DNA of 64,000 nucleotides from positions 248,001-312,000 of the forward strand of contig JBDOQK010000009.1 in assembly GCA_040437565.1 (NCBI GenBank), written 5' to 3'. The DNA comes from Albugo candida. Its lineage: Eukaryota > Oomycota > Peronosporomycetes > Albuginales. Of the stretch, positions 10,466 to 20,720 are shown piece by piece. The number at the start of each line of letters is the position of its first letter. Position 1 is the first letter of the stretch. The notes beneath the pieces were generated by a model. The model saw nothing but the letters and a program-made list of their open reading frames with translations, was not told the DNA's origin and made no database searches. Both the position numbers and the translations under genes were made by a program.

Positions 10466-12532
10466 CTACGCGCCGGGCGGTAATGGACCTACCGAAGAAT
10501 TTTCCGTCGGCAATGATGCACACACAGCTGTCGATAAAGATGTATCAGGTTGCCCTGCGATCAGGTTTCCATCTTCATCCTCAGAGTTTTCTTTCTTGTG
10601 AAAGCTGTCCAAATCTTGCAGAGCCAAATTTGCAACGCTGTCAAAGACCCACTGACACGTTTATGAGACTCACATCATCAACATCACTGAAGTCAACTCG
10701 TACCTTGCCTGTTACCACAAGCGAGCTCGTGTTCCTTAACCGACGAGAGAACGACCCATCTTCGCACACGCTGTAGTTGGCCTTGATGATCTGGTTACTG
10801 ATCTGAATAGACGATGGGAGCTCGAAACAAGTTGCAAAAGATAAGCATATTCCTACCTCGCCGCCTGCGCATTGTATCAGAGTTTGTAAAGTCTTACGGG
10901 AAGGGGCAACATTAGAGCCCACAAAAAACTTGAGGTTCGCAAAAATCTGACAGGATGGTCGTTGTTCTTTCCCTCGATACACTTCGACCTCAAAATCTCG
11001 CTCGGGCAGCCATCTTCCACTACTAAGCGAAGCTAAAATCCAAGCATCCGATAAAATCCAAGCCCCACGAGCTAATCCAAATAGAACTTTGAGGGTCCTT
11101 CTTGTGTCTTTTCCAATGATAAGATGTGTGAAGGGTACAGAGACCTCACTGGATCTGATCACACGAGTCTTTCGGTATCCTTGAACATTTGCATATACAC
11201 TGTCTACGGAGTTTATTGCTTTCTCAAGCGTCACGCGATCGGCGGGTTCGATAGCGCTCATGCTGATTATAAAACGCGATTGTTGGGAAAATTGAGATGG
11301 ATTGTCTTCTTTCAGAGTGTTCTTTCCACGCTGAGTTTTCATCTGCTCACCTGGTCCACTCATTCTGGTAGATGCAGTATCCGATGTCTTTGTCCCAACC
11401 ATCACAGAGGCTTTATCTGAAGTTTTAAAATCTCTTTCGTTCAAGCCGCTCGATCTCTCATTTTGAGCTGCCGGGTCGGATGCTTTTTCGCTAGAATCCA
11501 TTGTAGCGACCTTACGTGGATGAAAATTATCTTGAAGTCCACGTTTTCCAAAAGCGCTCTCCGCACTGCTTATAAACTCGCCTGCAATCGTCATCCGTCG
11601 ACGGATTCTAGCCTCCCTTATCAGACGCTCAGCTTCTCTCTCAACCTCTTTCTTCAGCATCTCGTGTGACTTTCCATCATTTATCTCTGCGCTGCAATCC
11701 GTCTTTGCTGTATCAGTACCCACTGATCTCTGTGGGCATTTTCCAAGGATTTGGCGACTTTCAGTGAAGGAGACGGATTCCATCGATAACCGCCTTTTTT
11801 GCTTGCGTGAACGGCTCAATTGTATGCTTTTCGGTCTCAAATTGTTATCCACATTCGGTTTAACCTCACAGCTCACCGGAAAGAATTTGGTCTCTTCCTC
11901 ATGCGAGTTACTCGTCAAGCATGCTTGTACNNNNNNNNNNNNNNNNNNNNNNNNNNNNNNNNNNNNNNNNNNNNNNNNNNNNNNNNNNNNNNNNNNNNNN
12001 NNNNNNNNNNNNNNNNNNNNNNNNNNNNNNTGCAAATTTAGTATACTCTTACTTTTTATAATTTGCTGCCATTTCACTATTCGTGCCTTCCAATCGCTAT
12101 TATAATCATGAATTACCAAGTGTGTTAGTTTCGGCGTGAAGCGCTTTACGATCGTTGCCCCGAGCGACTCCAATTTCGAAGCGATGACGCGAGAACAATC
12201 GATTGTCGCATCATCACCAATACGGACGTTAACCATAGCGCATATACGTTTGAGAACTTTTTTCTCTTTGGAAACATTTTTTTGTTTCGAATCGATATCC
12301 ATTGTGTTTTTCGTGAACATTGTATCGAGCAATTGAGCTGCAATTATAGTTGATCGACTGCAACCCCGCCTTTACTCAGAATGTAGACATTAAATTCGGA
12401 TGAGATACGCTTACCTTTACTAAGTACGGTCACGAAGGGAGGTTTACGATTAGAATGCTGCATACATTTCGATTGAATGCATTGTTTATTCACAGAAATG
12501 CATGTCAAAGCTGACGGATTTCGTGCTTCCAT
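10466..12532 (-). CDS. Microcephalin-like BRCT-domain protein
   Basis: BRCT proteins of this layout bind phosphorylated partners in DNA-damage and chromosome-condensation control. Exon 1 (12415-12532) joins through a 77-nt intron to the frame starting AQLLDTMFTK. An N-terminal BRCT follows at about residues 55-125 (CAMVNVRIGDDATIDCSRV, LESLGATIVKRFTPKLTHLV). A basic, low-complexity linker contains REAERLIREARIRRRMTIAG. Tandem C-terminal BRCTs start near FIISMSAIEPADRVTLEKAI, with THLIIGKDTRRTLKVLFGLA and GAWILSDAWILASL. The last BRCT ends in the 3' exon (10466-10651): a 52-nt intron (10652-10703) joins LVVTGK to WVFDSVANLALQDL, supplying the conserved Trp. One N-terminal plus two C-terminal BRCTs is the MCPH1 layout. 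A 100-N gap interrupts the N-terminal BRCT. The 5' exon is less certain than the 3' exon. Confidence 0.75.
11931..12030. other. Assembly gap (100 N) inside the BRCT gene
   Basis: One hundred N without recognisable overlap of its flanks. Part of the first BRCT domain is missing; true gap length is unknown. Confidence 0.9.
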
Positions 12533-12748
12533 AAGGAAAATAGTATTGACTGAAGGCCCTTCAACAACCTCTATAAAAGAATATGCTACCCACAGTTGCA
12601 GTGTCTCCCTCTACTATAGTACCGAATAGTGACCTCATCAAATGATGCCCCTTATAAAACAATACGAAGCCAAGGGATTGAGATACATCGGCAGGAAAAG
12701 ACATTTACGAGCGAAGAAGTATTTTTGCTTCATCACACAACGAAACTA

Positions 12749-13667
12749 ATGAAATATTTGGAGGAGAAAGAGCTCGTATGGCTAAACTCGCTATTGAGCT
12801 CTTACGACATTGGCGATCGTGTAATCAAAGGAAGGATTGAAGCGTTTTCTTGTAAAAAGACAGCCTCGGATAGAAAACTTGCGAAAAGTTTGGAACAACA
12901 CTATCAACAGGAAATCTCAGAGACACAGTACAGTCCACGCGTGCTTGACAATAACGATACCGTAGAGCACAAGCCTTTTGAAAATCCCCAAAACACCAAA
13001 TCTGACCTGTCAAATTCCTATACTCGAATTCTTCCGAGTGCTCAGTCGATTGGCGCCTTGAGAGATGCAGCTACGAGAAAGCTACTGATCGATTTGATAA
13101 CGACTATGAACGCGACGTTTCCAGATTACGATTTCAGTAGTGTCCAGATAGAGCAATTCTACAAGGAGAAAAGCTCTCATGTTGCGTTAAATCGGATAAA
13201 CTATCATTTGGCTGAAATGATGGACAGTATTGCTTCCAAAGAAGCAGTTGAAGGAACGAATGTGTCTGTTTTTGCTGATAAAATGTGGAAAGCTATCGCT
13301 AGGATCATCCGACCTGAAGAGTGCGAGGTGTACAGCTACATTCCAGACATGGAGTCGGATCCTTTTTCGGATGGAAATTTGTACGTTCAAAGAGCTATGA
13401 AAGCTTACGAGCCATATCCTTGATTGTGGCTGACTGCTCTTGATCATGTACAGATGGTCGATCAATTACTTTTTCCACAACAAACGACTCAAGAAGATCT
13501 TATATGTTACTTGCATGTGTAAGAGTATCACTTGCGATGACATAGACGATGAAGACGAGATGATGGATGATGTCACGGAAGACACCACTGAGGAAGATAT
13601 TGACGACACGTCTGACGATTATTTTGGCATGTCGAATGATTGGTATACTATACCTGTACCATATTGA
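12749..13667 (+). CDS. MAF1: MAF1, repressor of RNA polymerase III
   Basis: MAF1 binds Pol III and represses tRNA and 5S transcription when nutrients are scarce. Exon 1 ends at 13380 and exon 2 runs 13454-13667, split by a 73-nt intron (13381-13453). Family motifs in order: MKYLEEKELVWLNSLL (N-terminus, matching MKLLENSSFEAINSQL), GRIEAFSCK, the A-box-like LIDLITTMNATFPDYDFSSV, ECEVYSYIPDMESDPF, and across the intron LWSINYFFHNKRLKKILYV, the B-box. An acidic tail rich in Asp and Glu ends the protein, as is usual. I chose the ATG at 12749 because family homology begins exactly there. An in-frame ATG at 12629 would add 40 residues with no family match. The product is 281 residues, and its regulation by phosphorylation in other species cannot be judged here. 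Confidence 0.92.
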
Positions 13668-13899
13668 TGATTTTTAGCACTGATGTAATGTTTTGATAGG
13701 GAAGATGGAGCGTGACTAGCTGGTGCATTTGCATTTATGAAAGAAAAGCGACAATGTTGTAAACTTGGAATGAACTTGAATTTTTTATATCAATCATTTT
13801 AGTTGCATCGCATCTCGGATCAGCACAATCTCCTCGCGTATCCGAGTGCAAAATTACGAGGTCCTCGTACAGAATAAGCTCATCGTCGGGAGGGTAGCA

Positions 13900-14806
13900 T
13901 CGAATAGTGGGCGAATATCATCCTTTTGTATTTCTGGTGGAAGTAAGGGCATACTCGAGTGAGAATGTTGTGCACTTTCGTTGAGCGAAATGATACTTCG
14001 CTACATTACTATCCAGTAATATTGATTGAACGATACTGAAATGCGAAATTTGGACCTCTTTGTATGCTGACTTTCCAAACAATAAGCTCTACTACCCTTC
14101 ATTCACGGCGGTCTGCATATGTGGATCCTCACTGATCGCTTGCGCTACTTTCGTTGCTGTCTTTGCGAACTTCTCGGTATTATAAGTCACTCTTGTCTTT
14201 CCTTTTAATTACAATGATGAAAGAGCTTCTAGCCTTCGTCGTCAGTTGCAAATTCCGTTTAAAGTAACAGCAAAATCCATGACACGGTACAATCGTGTAT
14301 ACACTCTCGACTACAGTATTTCTTTGCGAGGACTTCAAAGCTGTGATACGCAACGGCGGGGATAGCGATGGAAGAGGTTTGAATTTTGATAACAGCCTCA
14401 CATCTCTCTGAGGCTCCTGATAAAGTGTCTTTCACAGAATTGATTATGTGATTTCGATCACGGACGACCTTATGACCACAATCGTACATATGCTCATTCT
14501 GGTGACATGAGCACTTTCGAGTGGGATNNNNNNNNNNNNNNNNNNNNNNNNNNNNNNNNNNNNNNNNNNNNNNNNNNNNNNNNNNNNNNNNNNNNNNNNN
14601 NNNNNNNNNNNNNNNNNNNNNNNNNNNGGAAGAGGTTTGAATTTTGATAACAGCCTCACATCTCTCTGAGGCTCCTGATAAAGTGTCTTTCACAGAATTG
14701 ATTATGTGATTTCGATCACGGACGACCTTATGACCACAATCGTACATATGCTCATTCTGGTGACATGAGCACTTTCGAGTGGGATACTCCGTTATCACTC
14801 CTTGAA
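13900..14806 (-). CDS. Unrecognised spliced gene, partial model
   Basis: Several coding-like segments in minus-strand order suggest one spliced gene, but I cannot finish its structure. The 5' part (about 14270-14806) is Cys/His-rich: KCSCHQNEHMYDCGHK, then VVRDRNHIINSVKDTL and IPAVAYHSFEVLAKKYC. A second segment (14096-14191) reads TYNTEKFAKTATKVAQAISE and is joined by a well-formed 60-nt intron (14036-14095) to GIVQSILLDSNVAKYHFAQ. The junction between the first two segments and the true ends are unresolved. A gap with a 158-bp duplicated flank (14370-14527 = 14628-14785) falls inside it. No domain is recognised; the Cys/His cluster could bind zinc, but that is only a guess. Confidence 0.4.
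14370..14785. repeat. Unmerged contig overlap around a 100-N gap
   Basis: Bases 14370-14527 recur identically at 14628-14785 on either side of the N run. This is best read as an assembly duplication, not a genomic repeat. Confidence 0.85.
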
Positions 14807-15081
14807 GGCAATTGGTGACTAAAGTCTTCAGCTTATGTCATTGTGACGAATGCCGCGCATTTTGCTCCTATTTTGAATCTCAATCGGTACGTCACCTCAT
14901 TCGTCATAGACAGAAGGCATCGAGAAATCTGCAGATATCTCATTCACTACTAATTGGTCGCTTCTTCTCAAACATCCGATTCCGCCGGCTTCTCTGCTCA
15001 TTAGAATAATGCAAAATCTCAGCATTATAGTTGTGCATTCGAGCGTTGTGTAGTGTCTATCATAATCAGTTGCCAATAGTC

Positions 15082-18061
15082 TCAGTAGGGACAGCTAACA
15101 CCAAATATCATGAAATGGAGCGATCCAACNNNNNNNNNNNNNNNNNNNNNNNNNNNNNNNNNNNNNNNNNNNNNNNNNNNNNNNNNNNNNNNNNNNNNNN
15201 NNNNNNNNNNNNNNNNNNNNNNNNNNNNNGCCATTTTGCATTTATAAAGTTCCGAGCTCGTATTGGTACAGACCATTGCTTTATTCTGCTCCGACACACT
15301 CAATCCTTCACACGTGACACATCCTTTTTCAATTTCAATCTTGGCTGGTGGAAATTGGATTTTTGGTTCACTCGTACTTGATCCTGTCGAACTTGTCAAG
15401 GTCGAGTAATCTATACGCCGTGGGGTATACAGACTATACATATGACCAGGACTATTGTGTCCATTCGTATAATTCCGCCGTTCCGCTTCTGTTAAAACGT
15501 CGACCTGATGTCGCCAAACGGCAACTTGCTGATTCAAATTTTCGACTTCTTCACAGTGCTCTTCTGCGAGTTTTTGCAAAAATTCTTCATGCTGTGACTT
15601 CATTCGCTGAATGGCTGAATCCCTTTCTCTCATAAATTTTTCCTCCAAAATATGTTGCAGCAACTCAATGGACTTGTTTGACTCATTCAACAATTTCGCT
15701 TCTTGATTTGCGATCTGCTCTAACGCTTGGGACCGAGCACGTTCAGCTAACATTTCATAATTGTGCTGCGAGTGTTTCAATTTTGTTTCGAGACACCGAC
15801 TTCGATCCTGTAATTCGTTGATCAAATTATCACGTTTTTGCACAAGTTTTTGTAATTCAATGCACTCTTCAGATGCAGCTGCAAGCTTCTTTTTCGATCT
15901 GTTCAATAAATTTCTCTCTGTGCATGCAGCTGCCTCTAATTTCCATACACGTTGTTCGATACTATCGCATTTGGCTCGGATGGCTGCATTCTCCAACATT
16001 GCTACTTGCAAACTGTTTGTCATGTCTCGATGAGCTTCTGATAGCAATGCCAACATAATTTCACTAGAGCATTCAGTCTCAACATTCTCTGTACAATCAA
16101 TAGGGCATTTATGGTCTATAAAGTGCAATCATTGATAAGGATTTCGTGAAAACGTATTTTAGCACTTACCTTGAAAGACTCGGAAGCATAGTGTTGTTGG
16201 TCGAGAGGCACCAATCAGCATTTCTGCGACTCGAGTGAATCGTTTTCCGAATGTGCTTTCACCATTGATCGATACGAGTACAGAACCTCTTTTCAAAGAC
16301 TGCTCACTAAATTAAAAAAAGGTAAGAAGATTGCTACGAATACAAACAAGTATGAAATACGCACTTTTCGACTTTTAGATCCACAGCATTTGCATTGAGG
16401 TTCTATTAAACAATTTTAAAAATTACAAAGATTTAGTGCCACATTTTAAGCGTACCTTGAGTGACCTTTGGAGTACAGCTGCCTCACTATCTCCAATGTG
16501 CCCAATACACAGACTCAGCTGATATCCACCAAAGGTTGTGCTCCAAACACCAATTCCACCAATTTCGACGCTTTTAACTCCAGTGAGCTTGCCAAGATTT
16601 GACAAAAGTTGTGGGTCTTGTTTGTCGTGTTCCTTATTTAGCGAATCGATTTGAGAACATTTCAGAGAAGAGGGAAGAAAAGTGTAAAATCCTGTTGTAA
16701 ATATATCGCCAAAAGCACCGTACGCGTCCCAAGACAAAGGCTTCATTTTCTTTCCTTTTGGAAAAAAAAAATTGCGTACTTTCGTACCTTTCATCCCAAT
16801 CAATTCTGTAAAAACTGAGCCAAGAATACTAAGTGCTGTTTGAGAACGAACGCTGTGATCTCGCCGGAGCTTATTTTGGTGGAGATATTGTTTGGCGATG
16901 TTTGATTGCCAATTTACATCATCTTGTACGTTTTTTTCATGCAGAACTTGAAGTCTATTTGTTGAGCCATACAGTTTGTAAACATTTTCGTGTTCTTCCA
17001 ACTGATGCAGAGAGCGGACAGGAACATAAACGAAGCGTAATTGTAACGGTAAATCAACCGACTGTATCTCATTGAGAATATGATCAAACTTTTGACGAAA
17101 CACATGTCTACCATTGATCAGAATTAACTGTGAACCAACGGGTACATGAGTTAGCTCTGAATCCATTAAAGAGTCTTCACAGAGAAAACCATAAACAATT
17201 GCTCCAATGTGATGACCTGTTTTCTCGCACTTTGACGCAGCAGCCAATCGAATACCAAGGCCACTCGACAGTATACACGATGATCGTACTTTGGAAGGAT
17301 ACATGGGACGCTTATATAGCTGAACGTTGATTTCTTTCGCTGATAACGCGAACGCTGGAAGACGAGGAGTATACGATGGAATCGGAATATTTGCACCAGA
17401 AAATAAAAACGAAGCTAATAAACACGCAAGAGAATGTATGGAAGACGAGCATGATGATTGTTTGATGTGATGATCCTCGCAACAAACAGAACATTCGCTG
17501 CCAAAGTGTTTCTCAGTCTGATAATGTCGCCTAATTTTTTCCACAACATCATCCAGCCACGTTCGCAGCTGCAGAAGACGATCCCCATTGCGGTTTTCTT
17601 TCAAACAATCAATATACCTTTTTGATAGCTTGGGTAGTATGATTTCAGACACAGATTCTACCGCGGCGATAAAGTCTTCAAAATGTCGATAACGCCGGTA
17701 GATTTTCCACCTATGAAAAGTAGCGTTATAATTTCGAGTCTATTGATATTACTATAAGATAATCACAACTTTTTTCCTTCCATTAGATTTGGACTCTTTA
17801 TTTCACATTCGAATACATGGCTGATACCACGTAGGTGAGGTTGGTGACGAGAGGTTTGAGACTTTCTTACATTGTTACGGCTTGTAAGGATTGATAGTAG
17901 CCAAGAGAAGAGATTCGGATTGATCTTGTACACACTAAATGCACAAGCTGTGGCCAGGTCTCGATTGTGCGAAAACTTGGATTCGGCTCATGAAGCTGTG
18001 GTCGCGGTAGATTCAAGCTTTCGACTATAGGGATAGCATAGTCGAATGTAGCGTTATTCAT
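15082..18061 (-). CDS. PX / PDZ-like / PDZ-like / coiled-coil protein
   Basis: Predicted phosphoinositide-binding peripheral membrane protein. Exons: 17871-18061, 17770-17820, 16456-17710, 16365-16402, 16170-16306 and about 15082-16115, with introns of 50, 59, 53, 58 and 54 nt that all keep frame. The PX domain spans three exons: HVFECEIKSPN, KKWKIYRRYRHFEDFIAAVE (the RRY basic motif), then LPKLSKRY and a final helix. A PDZ-like module contains GAIVYGFL and VPVGSQLILINGRHVFRQ. A second contains SEQSLKRGSVLVSINGEST and FTRVAEMLIGASRPTTLCF. The last 300 residues are coiled coil from about LLSEAHRDMTNSL, with a PGHMYSLYTPRR tail. A 100-N gap (15130-15229) makes the C-terminus uncertain. With N counted as 100 the model is about 901 residues. 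I know no named family with this exact order. Part of its 3' end is duplicated in inverted orientation at 23.5-23.9 kb. Confidence 0.75.
15130..15229. other. Assembly gap (100 N) in the 3' part of the PX-PDZ gene
   Basis: No repeated flank is seen here. The left edge (ending GATCCAAC on the plus strand) continues in the inverted copy at 23.7 kb, so the two loci may have been confused in assembly. Confidence 0.8.
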
Positions 18062-18181
18062 TCCAAAGTGTGATTTATGATTGCCTTACCTTTGCACTTT
18101 CTTTATTCTCAGATGCTTTTGTAGCTCCTTAAATAATTTCGAACGATTGCGATTCACAGTATCCATACAATGCGGCAAAAT

Positions 18182-18385
18182 CATCAGACAAACTTCCCAA
18201 TAACGGACTTCGAAATCTATTTTTTTATAATCCNNNNNNNNNNNNNNNNNNNNNNNNNNNNNNNNNNNNNNNNNNNNNNNNNNNNNNNNNNNNNNNNNNN
18301 NNNNNNNNNNNNNNNNNNNNNNNNNNNNNNNNNCATCAGACAAACTTCCCAATAACGGACTTCGAAATCTATTTTTTTATAATCC
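18182..18385. repeat. Unmerged contig overlap around a 100-N gap
   Basis: Bases 18182-18233 recur at 18334-18385 around the N run. It lies in the promoter interval between the divergent PX-PDZ and asparaginase genes. Confidence 0.85.
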
Positions 18386-18441
18386 TTCGAAAACTAATAA
18401 AGAACACAGATACATAGAAACAATTCTCTGGTGTCAGTCAA

Positions 18442-19725
18442 ATGACACCGAATAACTTGCCTGGAACTGACAATTCCATAAGTTGTAGCACAAAATCGTT
18501 TCCAACATCAGCATCTACATCAAATCTCCCTCAGCCCATATTATCGCTGACGAGTTCGTCGAAAGTACGCACATTGTCTCGGTCTAAAACTTCGCAAGAG
18601 CGTACATCATGTTTGATTATTTACACAGGCGGTACATTTGGAATGGTACCTGATGCGCATGGAGTCCTTCATCCTTCAAGTGGATTTCTTGAAAAAAAGA
18701 TAAAAGAAATGGATGAATTTCAATTCGACAACATGCCTGTGGTCACCGTCAGTGAGTGGGCCGACCCTATCGATTCCTCCGACATGACACCAAACGATTG
18801 GGGATGTATTGCTCGGGAAATTGAGAAAAACTACTGGGACTATGACGGTTTTGTTGTATTACAAGGTACGGACACAATGGCATACACAGCAGCAGCATTG
18901 TCCTTCATGTTAGAATATCTCGGAAAAGCTGTTGTAATATCAGGAGCAATGATTCCTCTACATTACCCACACAGTGATGCACGACGTAATCTTATTATGT
19001 CCGTCATGTGCGCTTCGAATCTTGCCATTCCTGAAGTTTGTATTTATTCAAATGATAAGCTTTTGCGTGGTAATCGTACTACAAAAATAGCCAACATGGC
19101 AGTTGACGCTTTTCAATCACCAAATTTCTATCCACTTGCGTCCACCGGTGTCGAAACAACAGTAGATCGGAGTCTAATTCGTCCGTATCCGCGTCGACGT
19201 TTCAGCATATTCACAGACTTGTCGACAAATATCTGTGTGTTTCATCTCGTACCCGGCTTTGACGATGAATGCATCGAAGCGTATATCCAGCCTCGTCTTT
19301 CTTGCCAAGGTTCGACACAAAAAGCCAGCGAAAAGGCAATAGTGTTTGCTTTATACGGCACTGGGAATGCTCCACGCCGTAAAGATGGATTTTTAAGCCG
19401 CGTACAGAAAGCCATCGAATATAATATTCCCATAGTAGTGACCTCTCAATGTATACAAGGGCGTACACAGCTAAATACGTATGCTACAGGCATTCGTTTG
19501 CTCAATTTGGGAGTCATCACGTCACTAGATATGACCATCGAGGCCACCGTAACGAAACTAGCTTATCTAATGGGCAAAGGTCTAAAAGGAAGCCATCTAA
19601 AGAGGAAAATGGAATCGGATCTCCGTGGTGAATTATCAGTTGAAGACTCATTTTGCACTGGCGAAGAGATGCGACATCAACATTTACATCGAAAGACAAT
19701 TATCAGAGATTTTGTCACGCAATGA
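18442..19725 (+). CDS. L-asparaginase, type I (bacterial-type) family
   Basis: Hydrolyses L-asparagine to aspartate and ammonia, probably in the cytosol because no signal peptide is seen. The intronless product has 427 residues. After a 55-residue Ser/Thr-rich N-terminus the catalytic core begins SCLIIYTGGTFGM, carrying the first catalytic Thr. The second signature is GFVVLQGTDTMAYTAAALSF (Thr-Asp pair), and RGNRTTKIA gives the expected active-site Lys. SGAMIPLHYPHSDARRNL and the later ALYGTGNAP and VVTSQCIQGRTQLNTYATG follow the family order. Its length fits the cytosolic asparaginases and the N-terminal half of ASPG-type enzymes; the ankyrin tail of the latter is absent. It stands alone between divergent and convergent neighbours, so no pathway cluster is implied. 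Confidence 0.93.
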   Translation: MTPNNLPGTDNSISCSTKSFPTSASTSNLPQPILSLTSSSKVRTLSRSKTSQERTSCLIIYTGGTFGMVPDAHGVLHPSSGFLEKKIKEMDEFQFDNMPVVTVSEWADPIDSSDMTPNDWGCIAREIEKNYWDYDGFVVLQGTDTMAYTAAALSFMLEYLGKAVVISGAMIPLHYPHSDARRNLIMSVMCASNLAIPEVCIYSNDKLLRGNRTTKIANMAVDAFQSPNFYPLASTGVETTVDRSLIRPYPRRRFSIFTDLSTNICVFHLVPGFDDECIEAYIQPRLSCQGSTQKASEKAIVFALYGTGNAPRRKDGFLSRVQKAIEYNIPIVVTSQCIQGRTQLNTYATGIRLLNLGVITSLDMTIEATVTKLAYLMGKGLKGSHLKRKMESDLRGELSVEDSFCTGEEMRHQHLHRKTIIRDFVTQ

Positions 19726-20720
19726 AAGTTATGGAGAAGTGCAAAGCATGGGCATCAGATATGATTTCTATGTGGAGCCCTATTCGATTAAGAGATGTAG
19801 CTGTCTTCATAAGCAGATCATAACCGCATCGTATCGAGATGTAAACTTGAATTTTAGAGCAAATCTGTATATAGTCACACAGCGACATGCTGCTCTTATT
19901 CCTTTGTAAATTATCGCAAGCTGGCTTTTGGTACCGCAGGAGAAACTATAGCATGATTTTTTGTATTTTGTGTCGTAATTGCTTGTATTGGAGCGATGGT
20001 TGGCTGAATTTATTACTTAAGATCGCAATCTGCTGCTGAAACAGTTACAAAAGTGTTGAGTTGAACACGTCTCTAGGGTATTTCGGTATCTCAAAGATTG
20101 TACAAATGAGAAGCTCCTTTATACGTGACCAAGCAGGATTTTGATCTTTTATCTGAAATGATCCCTAAAGAAAATTGAAGCTTTGCTACATGCCTTCGTG
20201 CTGTGCCGAAAGGTATCAGTGTCGCTAAACTACTTCATATTGCTGCAATTGTTTCCAATGTCATGGCTGTAGCTTTGCTGTGCACACATGTTTAGCTACA
20301 AGCCTTTTAGAATAGAATCGAGCAGATGTGGATATGAATCGCACAACAAGTGAGAAACCGCCTCAAAGGTCAGTACTATAGCTTCATTGATACGACATCG
20401 ACTGTATCGTCCACAAGCATCACAGCGAATAATATATCGCAAGGCAATACAAAAGCTGCTTTATTTTATACGACTCCAATAAAATACTATAAATTAGAAT
20501 ACGATGGCAGCATAATCTACAGTCATAAATCTTATAGTAAACTCGGTGTCTCACACATTGATTGAAGCTGTACGGTGACTTAAATGTGTGCGTGACTACA
20601 GCTATCATATTTCAATGTTTTAGCCCCAAAGAAACTGAGATTGCATGCACGTGCTATATCTTGACTCCAGCTTCAGTAATAGCATGTATCATCTCTGTCA
20701 GTCGAACGATTCAACTCACT
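19726..20720. other. Intergenic region, no gene recognised
   Basis: About 1 kb between the converging asparaginase and ABC1 kinase genes. Small open frames at 20350-20565 and 20562-20786 show no domain or splice support. Confidence 0.5.

Noticed and set aside
18086-18352. Extra 5' exon of the PX-PDZ gene
   Set aside because: A donor is present near 18077, but no frame joins it to the next exon without a stop, and a gap lies inside. The ATG at 18061 works without it.
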